A stretch of DNA of 64,000 nucleotides from Robertkochia aurantiaca (GTDB taxonomy: Bacteria; Bacteroidota; Bacteroidia; Flavobacteriales; Flavobacteriaceae). Every line of letters starts with the position of its first letter. The first letter of the stretch is position 1. Where the stretch lies: positions 124,001 to 188,000 of the forward strand of contig NZ_JAINZS010000005.1 of the NCBI RefSeq assembly GCF_020166495.1. The letters run 5' to 3'. The notes under the pieces were generated by a model. The model was given only the letters and a program-made list of their open reading frames with translations. It ran no database searches and was not told the origin of the DNA. Position numbers and translations under genes: made by a program. This document shows positions 44,366 to 54,314 of the stretch, one piece after another.

Positions 44366-44878
44366 ATGATGAAAGACATGCTGGTTCGGCTGTTAGACCT
44401 TCCTGATATGAAAGAAAAGGAAGCCAGCCTGAGAAAAGAAGAATCGATACTGATCAGAAGACCTATTTCACCTGAGATGAGTCAACTGATCGAATGGACA
44501 GAAGAGCATTTCAGCGAGTTTTGGGCCAATGAGGTTCAGGCTGCATTTTTCCAACAACCACCTAGTTGTTTTATCGCTCAAAAAGGAAACGAGATCATCG
44601 GCTTTGCCTGCTACGAGACCACGGCCCGTTCGTTTTTCGGTCCGACAGGTGTGCTGCCCGAATACAGGAAACTGGGGCTGGGCAAGGTGCTTTTGGTAAA
44701 AAGCCTGGAGGCCCTTAGAGAAATGGGATATGTCTACGGCATCATCGGAGGTGTCGGCCCTGAAGAATATTATAAGAAAACCGTGAATGCTGTCACCATC
44801 GACGGCTCTGAAAAGAACATCTATGAAAACCTACTCCGCAGAAATGACAGAAACGAAAAAGGAAACGAAAAAGGATAA
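44366..44878 (+). CDS. GNAT-family N-acetyltransferase
   Basis: 170 residues. After a 55-residue helical start comes the acetyl-CoA fold: CFIAQKGNEIIGFACYETTARSFFGPTGV in pieces, then the pyrophosphate loop EYRKLGLGKVLLVKSLEAL (about residues 109-127; R/Q-x-x-G-x-G/A variant KLGLGK), and YVYGIIGGVGPEEYY. Acceptor unknown; within this locus it could act on an amino sugar or on a muropeptide amine. The last 35 bases overlap the start of the permease gene, which suggests coupled translation. Confidence 0.87.
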   Translation: MMKDMLVRLLDLPDMKEKEASLRKEESILIRRPISPEMSQLIEWTEEHFSEFWANEVQAAFFQQPPSCFIAQKGNEIIGFACYETTARSFFGPTGVLPEYRKLGLGKVLLVKSLEALREMGYVYGIIGGVGPEEYYKKTVNAVTIDGSEKNIYENLLRRNDRNEKGNEKG

Positions 44879-46139
44879 GAATGCCTGGTACTGGGTTCCC
44901 TCGTTATACTATACAGAAGGTTTACCCTATGTGATCGTCATCACCGTTTCGGTGATCATGTATAAAAAACTCGGGATCAGCAATTCAGATATCGGCCTCT
45001 ATACCAGCCTGCTGTATCTCCCCTGGGTGATCAAACCCTTATGGAGCCCTATAGTCGACCTGAAGGGAACAAAGCGAAAATGGTTCCTGGCCATGCAGCT
45101 ATTGGTCGCACTGGCCTTTACCATTACCGGCTTTTCTCTGGGCAGCTCTTCATTTTTTCTTATCTCATTGGCTTGTTTCTGGATGGCTGCCTTTGCTTCA
45201 GCCACCAATGATATCGCATCAGACGGATATTATATGATCGCACTCAGCGAAAAGAAACAGTCATTTTTCCTGGGGGTCAGAAGTACTTTCTACCGTCTGG
45301 CTATGATCACCGGGCAAGGATTGGTGGTTGTGGTTGCCGGTATGTTGGAAACGCGCCTGGGAGACAATGCTAAAGCATGGTCATACACCATGATCTTTAC
45401 GGGGCTGCTGATGGCTGTTTTGACCATCGTCAACTTTTTCTCCACCCCGAAGGTGGAAGATGAACGCCCCCCGGCTGACAAAAAGAATCTTGATTTTGTT
45501 TCGGTATTTAAATCCTTTTTTCAAAAAAAACAGATCGGCCTGGCCCTGGCTTTTATTCTCCTGTACCGTCTGGGTGAATCCCAACTGGTAAAAATGGCTT
45601 CTCCCTTTCTACTTGACGATTCAGATGCCGGAGGTATGGCTTTGAGCACCACCGAGGTAGGAACCATCTATGGAACCTTCGGAATTATAGCGCTTTCGAT
45701 AGGAGGTATTCTCGGAGGAGTGGCCATCTCACGCGACGGCCTCGGGAAATGGATGATGCCGATGATCCTGGCCCTGAACCTGCCTAACCTCTTTTATGTG
45801 TTACTCAGCCTGTTTGAAACCCAATCGATCTATTGGGCCACCGGGGTGGTAATTATCGAGCAATTTGGTTACGGATTCGGCTTTGCCGCCTATCTCATGT
45901 ACCTGATCTATATCGCCGAAGGAATCTCTAAAACCTCTCATTATGCCATAGCTACCGGCTTTATGGCGCTGGGCATGATGCTCCCGGGAATGATCAGTGG
46001 CTATATACAGGAATTCCTGGGCTATACCGGTTTCTTTATCTGGGTAGTGGCAGCCGCTATTCCGGGGATCCTGGTAGTACGTTATCTAAAATACCCTTAT
46101 GACTATGGAAAAAAAGACAGCCATGACCAAACCGCATAA
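44844..46139 (+). CDS. AmpG-like MFS permease
   Basis: About 431 residues with twelve membrane segments. The start region WYWVPSLYYTEGLPYVIV and LPWVIKPLWSPIVDL (about residues 55-70) match the AmpG / acetyl-CoA transporter branch of the major facilitator superfamily. AmpG imports GlcNAc-anhydroMurNAc and its peptides into the cytoplasm. I prefer the ATG at 44844; 44823 is also in frame, and both overlap the GNAT gene. The next gene, nagZ, starts inside its last codons. The context of murQ and nagZ supports muropeptide or disaccharide import. Confidence 0.82.
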   Translation: MTETKKETKKDKNAWYWVPSLYYTEGLPYVIVITVSVIMYKKLGISNSDIGLYTSLLYLPWVIKPLWSPIVDLKGTKRKWFLAMQLLVALAFTITGFSLGSSSFFLISLACFWMAAFASATNDIASDGYYMIALSEKKQSFFLGVRSTFYRLAMITGQGLVVVVAGMLETRLGDNAKAWSYTMIFTGLLMAVLTIVNFFSTPKVEDERPPADKKNLDFVSVFKSFFQKKQIGLALAFILLYRLGESQLVKMASPFLLDDSDAGGMALSTTEVGTIYGTFGIIALSIGGILGGVAISRDGLGKWMMPMILALNLPNLFYVLLSLFETQSIYWATGVVIIEQFGYGFGFAAYLMYLIYIAEGISKTSHYAIATGFMALGMMLPGMISGYIQEFLGYTGFFIWVVAAAIPGILVVRYLKYPYDYGKKDSHDQTA

Positions 46140-47718
46140 CCTCACCCTGGAAGAAAAAACAGCTCAGCTGTTCTTTCCTGCCGCCTTTATTAACGACACC
46201 CCTGAAGGGATCGCTCAGATCGAAAAACTGATCACCGATCACGGTATTGGCGGACTCACCTTCTTTCACAGCAGGGCAAGCGCCGCGACCAATTATGAGA
46301 AAAAGGAAGTGAAGCGCTATGAAGACAGTTACGAGAGACTTATTGAAATGATCGAGCGGTACCAGAAGTTATCGTCCATTCCCCTGCTGATCAGTATCGA
46401 TGCTGAGTGGGGGCTTGCCATGCGTATTGAAAACACCCCTCAGTTCCCATATGCCCTTACCCTGGGGAGCCTTCCTGCGGAAGACAGGGAATTAATCAGG
46501 CAGGTGGGCTACGAAATAGGTAAAGATCTGAAACGGGCCGGCATTCATTATAACCTGGCACCCCTGGCAGACATCAATGACAATCCTGAAAACCCGGTGA
46601 TCGGATACCGGTCATTCGGACAAGATAAGGAGATCGTGCTGCAGGCATGTCGCTATTACTGCGAAGGGCTGGAGGAAGCCGGAATACTGAATTGCGTGAA
46701 ACATTTTCCGGGACATGGCAATACCCGTGTAGACTCGCATCTGGGCCTGCCGGTTATCGAAAAAGACAAAGACGCCCTTTATAAAAATGAGCTTTACCCC
46801 TTCAGGGAACTAGCCAAAAGCGGAATTGACAGTATTATGGCAGGGCATCTGGCCGTGCCTGCCCTCAGCGGTGACAAACAATTGCCGGCAACCCTTTCTG
46901 CAAAGATCATCAAAGGGATTCTGAGAAAAGAATTCGAATTCGAAGGAGTCGTCATTTCTGACGCCCTGAACATGCACAGTGTAAGCAAACTATACACAGA
47001 AAAAGGAAAACTGGAACGATTGGCATTTGAAGCCGGAAATGATGTACTCTGCTTCTCAGAAAATACCATCGAAGGAATCAATCAGATCAGTCAGAAATGT
47101 GACCCGGAAGAAATACATAACAGTTTTGAAAGACTCATGAAGATGAAGTCGAAAGCAGGGCTTTTCGATGGAAATACTTCATACAAGGGGGATCAAAGCA
47201 GAGAGAACCGAAAACAAGTTGCCAGTGACCTTAACAGTCTGTTGGCAACCAAATCGATCATCAACCTCAGCCCAAATGCAGATTCCCCAATTTTGACGAA
47301 GAAAGAAGCTTGTCGTTTGATCATTATTGGCAACGATGAGATCGATTCGTTCGTTAAAACATTATCCCGCGATCGTCATCTCAATGTCATTCATCCCGAA
47401 TCACATACGCGCCTTCTGAATTTACAGGGAGATATCACTACCCTTTTGGCCGTGGTGCCTCCCTCGGTGAAACCTTTGAATAATTTCGGACTCAGCAAGG
47501 AGAACATCGATCTGATCAAAGACCTGATCGAGCGCTGGAACCCTGCCCTGTGTCTTTTTGGCAACCCGTATGCCCTTGAGCTGATACCCAACAGCAGGTC
47601 TGCCGCATCTGTTGTCATAAGCGGGCAGCTTTTTGAAGAATATCAGGAAGAAGCAGCCCGTGTCGTTACAGGAGAGCTGAAGGCATCGGGTAAACTGCCG
47701 GTGGAACTTAAACTTTAA
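46099..47718 (+). CDS. nagZ: Beta-N-acetylhexosaminidase, GH3 (NagZ-like)
   Basis: 539 residues: a GH3 barrel (about 1-345) plus a GH3 C-terminal domain that classical NagZ proteins lack. The catalytic loop KHFPGHGNTRVDSH (about residues 201-214) holds the Asp/His dyad typical of NagZ, and VVISDALNM contains the nucleophile Asp. No signal peptide, so it is cytoplasmic and would cut GlcNAc from anhydroMurNAc brought in by the permease. Starts at 46099, 46105 and 46123 are all in frame; each overlaps the permease gene. The D of the usual GHGDT is N here. Confidence 0.92.
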   Translation: MTMEKKTAMTKPHNLTLEEKTAQLFFPAAFINDTPEGIAQIEKLITDHGIGGLTFFHSRASAATNYEKKEVKRYEDSYERLIEMIERYQKLSSIPLLISIDAEWGLAMRIENTPQFPYALTLGSLPAEDRELIRQVGYEIGKDLKRAGIHYNLAPLADINDNPENPVIGYRSFGQDKEIVLQACRYYCEGLEEAGILNCVKHFPGHGNTRVDSHLGLPVIEKDKDALYKNELYPFRELAKSGIDSIMAGHLAVPALSGDKQLPATLSAKIIKGILRKEFEFEGVVISDALNMHSVSKLYTEKGKLERLAFEAGNDVLCFSENTIEGINQISQKCDPEEIHNSFERLMKMKSKAGLFDGNTSYKGDQSRENRKQVASDLNSLLATKSIINLSPNADSPILTKKEACRLIIIGNDEIDSFVKTLSRDRHLNVIHPESHTRLLNLQGDITTLLAVVPPSVKPLNNFGLSKENIDLIKDLIERWNPALCLFGNPYALELIPNSRSAASVVISGQLFEEYQEEAARVVTGELKASGKLPVELKL

Positions 47719-47729
47719 ACCAAAAATTC

Positions 47730-47845
47730 TGTTAGGGTCCCGGACAACCATCGCGCTTTTTCGCCCTAAGCCAATTACAGCCATAGTCTCAGATGTTTAA
47801 ATACCTGAGTCTGTTATCGACCGATAGTGGTTGCCGGGACTTTTT
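47730..47845 (+). other. Structured non-coding stretch after nagZ, possibly a long terminator or small RNA
   Basis: GTCCCGGACAACCATCG (47737-47753) can pair with CGATAGTGGTTGCCGGGAC (47822-47840) with small bulges, and five T follow. Inside, TTAGGG / CCCTAA and CTCAG / CTGAG can also pair. No open frame fits. It ends about 110 bases before udk. Confidence 0.4.
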
Positions 47846-47953
47846 ACATTTTCTTTCCCTGATCGCATCGTTATACCCGTGACACCTGAGTCTTTCAGCA
47901 TGGCATGGAAGGCTTATTTATTCTGCAAATGACTACATTTGTAAAAAAAGTCC

Positions 47954-48562
47954 ATGCTTATTATAGGAATTGCGGGAGGAACCGGGTGTGGGAAAACAAC
48001 GGTGGTGAATCAGATCATTCACGAATTACCCGAAAATGAGGTCGGTATTATTTCACAGGACTCCTATTACAGCGATACCTCCCACCTGAGTTACCAGGAA
48101 CGCACCAAACTGAACTTCGATCACCCTCGTGCCATTGATTTCGATCTGCTCAGACAGCATCTTCTTGAACTGAAGTCAGGCAAACCTATCGAACAGCCGG
48201 TTTATTCGTTTGTCAAGCACAATCGCACCAGCGATACCATACTCACCCATCCGAGGAAAGTGATGATCGTTGAGGGCATCCTGATACTGACCAACAAAGA
48301 ACTCAGGGATCTTTTTGATATAAAGATCTATGTCCATGCAGATTCTGATGAAAGACTTATCAGACGTATCAGAAGAGATATCAATGAAAGAGGTCGCGAC
48401 ATAGACGAAGTACTGCTGCGCTACCAGTCGACTCTGAAACCCATGCATCAGCAGTTTATCGAACCAACGAAAGAATACGCAGATATCATCATACCTAACA
48501 ACAAATACAATACGGTGGCCGTTGATATCGTACGAACCATTATAAACGAACGTCTCATATGA
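47954..48562 (+). CDS. udk: Uridine kinase
   Basis: 202 residues. P-loop GIAGGTGCGKTT at residues 5-16, then SQDSYYSD (Asp of the nucleoside site), NFDHPRAIDFDLL, and the lid IRRIRRDINERGRD. It phosphorylates uridine and cytidine for pyrimidine salvage in the cytoplasm. Its last codons overlap the DivIC-like gene by four bases, giving a small operon that may continue into the methylmalonyl-CoA mutase genes. Confidence 0.95.
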   Translation: MLIIGIAGGTGCGKTTVVNQIIHELPENEVGIISQDSYYSDTSHLSYQERTKLNFDHPRAIDFDLLRQHLLELKSGKPIEQPVYSFVKHNRTSDTILTHPRKVMIVEGILILTNKELRDLFDIKIYVHADSDERLIRRIRRDINERGRDIDEVLLRYQSTLKPMHQQFIEPTKEYADIIIPNNKYNTVAVDIVRTIINERLI

Positions 48563-48885
48563 ACTTGAAATCCCTGCGAAAATCAAAGTGGTTCAAATAC
48601 CTTGGGAACATCTATGTTCTGATCACCACGGTCTTTGTTGTCTGGATGCTCTTTTTTGACACCAACTCCTGGTGGTTCACCCACAGGGAATTAGACAATG
48701 AGATCGAAAAATTACGCAAACAGAAAGAACACCTGAAGAAAGAGATCGATAAAGACAAGGCCATTCTTCGCAAATTGCAGGATCAGGTCGAATTGGAGAA
48801 GTTTGCGCGCGAAGAGTATTATTTAAAGAAAGATAATGAAGAGATCTTCATTATACAATATGAAGACAGTCTGAAAAACAACTAA
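48559..48885 (+). CDS. Septum formation initiator family protein (DivIC/FtsB-like)
   Basis: 108 residues: a short basic cytoplasmic start, one membrane segment (about residues 18-36, YVLITTVFVVWMLFF), and a periplasmic coiled coil (ELDNEIEKLRKQKEHLKKEI) followed by KFAREEYYLKKDNEEIF, the conserved end of the FtsB/DivIC family. It links FtsL and FtsQ in the divisome. It is co-transcribed with udk (four-base overlap) and lies 23 bases before mutA. Confidence 0.9.
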   Translation: MNLKSLRKSKWFKYLGNIYVLITTVFVVWMLFFDTNSWWFTHRELDNEIEKLRKQKEHLKKEIDKDKAILRKLQDQVELEKFAREEYYLKKDNEEIFIIQYEDSLKNN

Positions 48886-48908
48886 TATAAATCAGTCAAG
48901 AATCTGTT

Positions 48909-50306
48909 ATGAGCGAATCGCTTTTTGATGAATTTGAGCCGGTCCCGGCCAAACAATGGAAACAAAAAATTCAGTATGACCTCAAAGGAGCTGATTATAA
49001 TGAGACCGTGGTTACCCACACCAGGGAAGGCATAGATATCAAACCTTTCTATCACCGTGAAGACCTTGGTGATCTGCAAACCCTTTCGCTCAAAGCAAAC
49101 CCCTGGTCTGTTACAGAAAAGATCGTTATTACTGAAGACGGATCATGGGCAGAAACAGCTCAAAAGGCCATTGAAGGGGGTGCACAGACCCTGCATTTGG
49201 TTTCAGAGGAAGAGAATATTTCTGCGAACAAGCAACTAAATACGATACTGGAACAAGGGCAGCACGTTCTTTTATCGGCCAGTCATATTTCCCGGCAAGA
49301 CCTTGAAAGCTGGAGCGGAAAAGACTTCGCCGGTAAGCTTACCATCATTACTGATATCATTCAGAGGCTTGCCACTACCGGAAACTGGATCGAAAACCTT
49401 GAGAAAGATTTCCAACGTCTGGCGAATCTGATTGATACTTTTTCTGAGATGACGAATCAGAATTCCATAGATCTGGCAATCTCAGCAGATCTTTCTGTCT
49501 ATCAGAACGCCGGAGCTGATAGTGCACAGCAACTGGCCTATGCGATGTCTCATATGAATGAATACCTGAATTTCTTAAACGAGAAATACGGGGAGAAAAA
49601 ACCTGTTTTGTGCTTCATGTTTCTCAATGCAGCGGGAAGTAATTATTTTATGGAGATCGCCAAACTCAAAGCTCTGCGCCTTTTGTGGGAAACCTTGTCT
49701 GCAGAATACCAAACCGGCAAACCCTGTCGTATTATAAGTTATCCCACCCTGAGGAATAAAACGATCTATGACTACAATGTGAACCTCTTGCGAACCACAA
49801 CAGAATCGATGAGCAATATATTGGGTGGAGCAGACTTTGTCGGAAACCTTCCCTATAACACCGTTTTTGAAGAGCCTACCGGTTTCGGAGACCGCATTGC
49901 ACGTAACCAGTTACTTATTCTAAAACACGAGAGTTACTTCGACAAGGTGCTTAATCCTGCCGACGGAGCGTATTATATCGAAAAACTCACGGCTGAACTC
50001 GCACAAAAAGGATTGAAACTTTTCAAAGACATCGAAGCTGGCGGCGGTTTCCTTCAGCAACTAAAGGAACATAAAATTCAGAAGAAGATCAGGGAATCGC
50101 ATCTTCAGGAACAGGAACAATATGATAAAGGGGAACTGACCCTGGTAGGTTCAAACCTCTACCTCAATAAGGAAGAGCGAATGAAAGAGGCGGTGAAGAA
50201 ACCGGTCACTCCGCAAAAAAGAAGCCGCAAAACCATTATCGAGCCCATCATAGCCAAAAGACTAAGTGAAAAATCAGAACTTCAAAGACTGAAAGAAGAA
50301 GAATAG
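48909..50306 (+). CDS. mutA: Methylmalonyl-CoA mutase, small subunit
   Basis: 465 residues. It has the substrate-barrel part of the mutase (EFEPVPAKQWKQKIQYDLKG, GIDIKPFYHREDL, later ISYPTLRNKTIYD, NVLGGADFVGNLPYN-like block) but no cobalamin-binding C-terminal domain, so it is the non-catalytic partner of the large subunit. The pair interconverts methylmalonyl-CoA and succinyl-CoA in propionate metabolism. The last 45 residues are basic (KKPVTPQKRSRKT). mutB follows after three bases. Confidence 0.94.
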   Translation: MSESLFDEFEPVPAKQWKQKIQYDLKGADYNETVVTHTREGIDIKPFYHREDLGDLQTLSLKANPWSVTEKIVITEDGSWAETAQKAIEGGAQTLHLVSEEENISANKQLNTILEQGQHVLLSASHISRQDLESWSGKDFAGKLTIITDIIQRLATTGNWIENLEKDFQRLANLIDTFSEMTNQNSIDLAISADLSVYQNAGADSAQQLAYAMSHMNEYLNFLNEKYGEKKPVLCFMFLNAAGSNYFMEIAKLKALRLLWETLSAEYQTGKPCRIISYPTLRNKTIYDYNVNLLRTTTESMSNILGGADFVGNLPYNTVFEEPTGFGDRIARNQLLILKHESYFDKVLNPADGAYYIEKLTAELAQKGLKLFKDIEAGGGFLQQLKEHKIQKKIRESHLQEQEQYDKGELTLVGSNLYLNKEERMKEAVKKPVTPQKRSRKTIIEPIIAKRLSEKSELQRLKEEE

Positions 50307-50309
50307 TCC

Positions 50310-52442
50310 ATGAAAAGAAAAGATCTTCAACATATAACGCTGAAACCCTCTTCAGATCAGATAAATAATACCGGATCAGAGATTTTCGAGACTCCGGAAG
50401 GTATCGATGTCAAACCGCAATACAGTCGTGAGGATATCGGGGAGCTGCACCATCTCGATTTTGCGGCAGGGATACCGCCTTTTCTCAGAGGTCCTTATTC
50501 GACCATGTACGTTAGACGACCCTGGACCATCAGACAATATGCCGGATTTTCAACGGCTGAAGAAAGCAATGCCTTTTACAGGCGAAACCTGGCCGCAGGC
50601 CAGAAAGGTCTTTCGGTAGCCTTCGACCTGCCGACCCACCGCGGTTATGATTCTGATCATGAGCGTGTGGTCGGTGATGTGGGAAAGGCCGGGGTGGCCA
50701 TCGACTCGGTTGAAGACATGAAAATCCTTTTCGACCAGATTCCTCTTGACAAGATGTCTGTATCGATGACCATGAACGGGGCTGTGCTCCCGATCATGGC
50801 TTTTTACATCGTGACCGCCGAGGAGCAGGGCGTATCCCCTGAAGCCTTGTCAGGAACGATTCAGAATGATATACTGAAGGAGTTCATGGTGCGGAACACC
50901 TACATTTACCCCCCTACCCCTTCCATGAAGATCATTGCCGACATCTTTGCCTATACCAGCAAGAACATGCCACGGTTTAACAGCATAAGCATATCGGGTT
51001 ACCATATGCAGGAGGCCGGGGCTACCGCCGATATCGAACTGGCATATACTTTATCAGACGGCCTTGAATATATTCGCACGGGGCTTAAGGCAGGAATGGA
51101 TATCGATAGTTTTGCGCCCCGTCTGTCGTTCTTCTGGGCCATCGGTATGAATCATTTTATGGAAATAGCCAAAATGAGGGCCGGTCGAATGTTGTGGGCA
51201 AAAATGATCCGGGAGTTCGAACCTAAGAATGAAAAATCGCTGATGCTTCGTACCCACAGCCAGACCAGTGGATGGAGTCTTACCGAGCAGGATCCTTTTA
51301 ACAATGTAGCCCGAACCTGTATAGAAGCCGCAGCAGCGGCCTTTGGAGGCACCCAGTCATTGCACACCAATGCTCTTGATGAAGCTATTGCCCTGCCAAC
51401 AGATTTTTCAGCAAGGATCGCGAGGAATACCCAGATCTTTCTGCAAAAGGAAACAGGTATCAACGACACGGTCGATCCGTGGGCAGGAAGTTATTACGTT
51501 GAATCGCTAACGAAAGAGATCGCAGATAAAGCGTGGGAACACATACAGGAAATCGAGAACCTGGGAGGAATGACAAAAGCCATCGAGGCGGGCATTCCAA
51601 AAATGCGTATTGAACAGGCAGCAGCCCGTAAACAAGCTCGTATCGACAGTGGCAGGGATGTGATCGTAGGGGTGAATCGCTTTGCCCTCACCGAAGAAGA
51701 CCCCCTGGAGATATTGGAGGTAGACAACCAAAGCGTACGACAAAAACAACTTGCCCGTATCGCAGAGGTGAAAAGCAAGCGGGATGATAAAAATGTAACC
51801 GAGTCTCTTAAGCGCCTTACGCAGGCTGCAGAAAGCGGAGAGGGTAATTTATTGGCCCTTTCGGTAGAAGCCGCCAGAGAAAGAGCTACCTTAGGAGAGA
51901 TCTCTTCAGCACTTGAAAAGGCCTATGGCCGGTACAAAGCAAAAATTCAAACCTTTAGCGGCGTGTATTCAAAAGAAGTTAACAAAGACGAAAGTTTCGA
52001 AAAGGCCAGGAAAATGGCCGATAAATTTGCTGATTCGGAAGGAAGGCGCCCCCGTATCATGATCGCCAAAATGGGACAGGATGGCCACGACCGCGGAGCA
52101 AAGGTGGTCGCCACAGGCTACGCAGATGTCGGTTTTGACGTGGATATCGGTCCGCTTTTTCAAACCCCCGCTGAGGCAGCCAAACAAGCGGTTGAAAATG
52201 ATGTGCATATCCTGGGCGTTTCTTCCCTGGCCGGAGGCCATAAGACCCTTGTACCCCAGGTCATACAGGCGCTGCGTGAATACGGAAGGGAAGATATCAT
52301 GGTTATCGTTGGCGGTGTGATACCTCGAAAAGACTATGATTTTCTTTTCGATGCGGGAGCCGCAGCCGTTTTCGGCCCCGGTACCCGTATTCCCGATGCC
52401 GCGATCAGCATACTTGAAATTCTTATAGACGAAGTCAACTAA
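50310..52442 (+). CDS. mutB: Methylmalonyl-CoA mutase, large subunit
   Basis: 710 residues. The barrel shows [49 protein letters not shown] and [10 protein letters not shown], with the substrate Tyr, His and Arg positions intact. The C-terminal domain (about 580-710) carries the cobalamin motif [11 protein letters not shown] (DxHxxG), then SSLAGGH and GGVIP. It needs adenosylcobalamin. Cytoplasmic. The SDR gene follows 18 bases later, consistent with an acyl-CoA catabolic operon. Confidence 0.96.
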   Translation: MKRKDLQHITLKPSSDQINNTGSEIFETPEGIDVKPQYSREDIGELHHLDFAAGIPPFLRGPYSTMYVRRPWTIRQYAGFSTAEESNAFYRRNLAAGQKGLSVAFDLPTHRGYDSDHERVVGDVGKAGVAIDSVEDMKILFDQIPLDKMSVSMTMNGAVLPIMAFYIVTAEEQGVSPEALSGTIQNDILKEFMVRNTYIYPPTPSMKIIADIFAYTSKNMPRFNSISISGYHMQEAGATADIELAYTLSDGLEYIRTGLKAGMDIDSFAPRLSFFWAIGMNHFMEIAKMRAGRMLWAKMIREFEPKNEKSLMLRTHSQTSGWSLTEQDPFNNVARTCIEAAAAAFGGTQSLHTNALDEAIALPTDFSARIARNTQIFLQKETGINDTVDPWAGSYYVESLTKEIADKAWEHIQEIENLGGMTKAIEAGIPKMRIEQAAARKQARIDSGRDVIVGVNRFALTEEDPLEILEVDNQSVRQKQLARIAEVKSKRDDKNVTESLKRLTQAAESGEGNLLALSVEAARERATLGEISSALEKAYGRYKAKIQTFSGVYSKEVNKDESFEKARKMADKFADSEGRRPRIMIAKMGQDGHDRGAKVVATGYADVGFDVDIGPLFQTPAEAAKQAVENDVHILGVSSLAGGHKTLVPQVIQALREYGREDIMVIVGGVIPRKDYDFLFDAGAAAVFGPGTRIPDAAISILEILIDEVN

Positions 52443-52460
52443 CAACTTAAAACAACACCA

Positions 52461-53342
52461 ATGGATTACAGTAAAAAAATGTTACGGGACAATGCCCTCG
52501 AAGACAAACGAATCGTAGTTACCGGAGGAGGAAGCGGGCTTGGCAAATCCATGTCAAAATACTTTCTTGAACTGGGTGCTAAAGTGGCCATCACTTCCCG
52601 CAACCTGGATAAACTTAAAAAAACTGCCGAAGAACTGGAGGCCGAAACCGGAGGTACTTGCCTTCCTGTTCAATGTGATGTGCGTGATTATGAACAAGTG
52701 GAGAAAATGCGGGATACTGTGGTCGATGCCTTCGGAAAGGTTGACGTACTGCTCAATAACGCCGCGGGAAATTTTATCTCTCCTACCGAGCGACTCTCTG
52801 CCAATGCCTTCGACACCATTATCGACATCGTTCTGAAAGGAACCAAAAACTGTACCCTTGCATTCGGTAAGCATTGGATCGAAACCGAACAGACCAATAC
52901 GAACGTTTTAAATATAGTGACCACCTATGCCTGGACAGGTTCTGCCTATGTGGTACCTTCTGCTACAGCCAAGGCAGGTGTGCTGGCCATGACCCGAAGC
53001 CTGGCCGTAGAATGGGCCAAGTACGGTATGCGGTTCAATGCGATTGCTCCGGGACCGTTCCCGACCAAAGGTGCCTGGGACAGGCTGTTACCGGGAGAAC
53101 TGAAAGAAAAATTCGATCTCGCTAAAAAAGTCCCCCTCAAACGCGTGGGCGATCATCAGGAACTTGCTAATCTGGCAGCATATCTGGTGTCAGATTTCAG
53201 CGCCTACATGAACGGAGAAGTGATCACCATCGATGGAGGCGAATGGCTTAAGGGAGCCGGTCAGTTCAACCTGCTCGAACAGGTGCCCGAACAAATGTGG
53301 GACATGCTTGAAGCCATGATCCGCTCAAATAAAAAAGGCTGA
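52461..53342 (+). CDS. SDR oxidoreductase, 2,4-dienoyl-CoA reductase-like
   Basis: 293 residues. Rossmann motif TGGGSGLGKSMS (about residues 21-32), NNAAGNFISPTERLS (about 98-112), and KGTKNC of the peroxisomal/mitochondrial dienoyl-CoA reductase branch. The active-site stretch reads YAWTGSAYVVPSATAKAG, with Ser and Lys but without the classical YxxxK spacing, as in that branch. It reduces dienoyl- or enoyl-CoA with NADPH in beta-oxidation of unsaturated fatty acids. The position behind mutAB supports an acyl-CoA role. The C-terminal 40 residues extend past the core. Confidence 0.87.
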   Translation: MDYSKKMLRDNALEDKRIVVTGGGSGLGKSMSKYFLELGAKVAITSRNLDKLKKTAEELEAETGGTCLPVQCDVRDYEQVEKMRDTVVDAFGKVDVLLNNAAGNFISPTERLSANAFDTIIDIVLKGTKNCTLAFGKHWIETEQTNTNVLNIVTTYAWTGSAYVVPSATAKAGVLAMTRSLAVEWAKYGMRFNAIAPGPFPTKGAWDRLLPGELKEKFDLAKKVPLKRVGDHQELANLAAYLVSDFSAYMNGEVITIDGGEWLKGAGQFNLLEQVPEQMWDMLEAMIRSNKKG

Positions 53343-53538
53343 GATCAACGATTGTTATGGGTGAATAATTCGGCCTTTTAACCGGATACTGTTCATACCC
53401 GAACCAAGGGCGTTATGGGTCAGGAGCTTAGCACAGCCCCTTCTCTCAGAGGCCTGCGCAGGCATTTCATTGTTAACAAAATTCGTTTTCAAAACTCACA
53501 AATAATCGTATTTTTACGAGGTAAATCTATTTATTCTT

Positions 53539-54312
53539 ATGGGTAAAATCATTGCTGTGGCAAACCAGAAAGGTGGTGTAGGCAAAACGACCACTTCGGT
53601 CAACCTGGCTGCATCGCTGGGGGTATTGGAAAAGAAGGTGTTGCTGATCGATGCAGACCCTCAGGCCAATGCTACCTCAGGTCTTGGTATCGACGTTGAG
53701 TCTGTGGAGTACGGTACCTACCAATTGCTGGAACATTCTGTTGTCGCATCCGAAACCATCATAAAAACCGACTCCCCAAATGTAGACCTGATCCCGGCAC
53801 ATATTGACCTTGTGGCCATCGAGATCGAACTGGTCGATAAAGATAACAGGGAATACATGCTCCAGAATGCCATCGAAAGCATCAGAGATAATTACGACTA
53901 CATTCTGATCGACTGTGCTCCTTCCCTCGGATTACTGACCCTGAACGCACTTACAGCCTCAGATTCTGTGATCATTCCTATACAGTGCGAATACTTCGCC
54001 CTGGAAGGTCTTGGCAAACTGTTGAACACCATCAAAAGCGTACAGAAAATACACAATCCGAATCTCGATATCGAAGGATTGCTGCTTACCATGTATGACT
54101 CCAGGCTGAGACTTTCTAACCAGGTGGTTGAAGAGGTTCAGAAACATTTCAGCGACATGGTTTTCGACACCATCATTCAGAGAAACGTGCGATTGAGCGA
54201 GGCTCCGAGCTACGGGGAAACCATAATTAATTATGACGCAACCAGTAAAGGTGCCACAAATTACCTAAATTTGGCACATGAAATAATCAAAAAGAATAAG
54301 CAGGCGGTTTAA
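53539..54312 (+). CDS. parA: Chromosome partitioning ATPase ParA/Soj
   Basis: 257 residues. Deviant Walker A KGGVGKTTTSVNLA at residues 11-24, Walker B YILIDCAPSLG, and LLIDADPQANAT. It moves ParB-bound origin regions. The gene is two bases from parB. A box TATTTTTA (53509-53516), similar to TAnnTTTG, lies 23 bases upstream of the ATG and may be the promoter. No perfect parS was seen in the window. Confidence 0.96.
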   Translation: MGKIIAVANQKGGVGKTTTSVNLAASLGVLEKKVLLIDADPQANATSGLGIDVESVEYGTYQLLEHSVVASETIIKTDSPNVDLIPAHIDLVAIEIELVDKDNREYMLQNAIESIRDNYDYILIDCAPSLGLLTLNALTASDSVIIPIQCEYFALEGLGKLLNTIKSVQKIHNPNLDIEGLLLTMYDSRLRLSNQVVEEVQKHFSDMVFDTIIQRNVRLSEAPSYGETIINYDATSKGATNYLNLAHEIIKKNKQAV

Positions 54313-54314
54313 GA

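Noticed and set aside
53343..53538. parS sites or an origin next to parAB
   Set aside because: No TGTTTCACGTGAAACA-like sequence was seen here, and the interval shows only a possible promoter.
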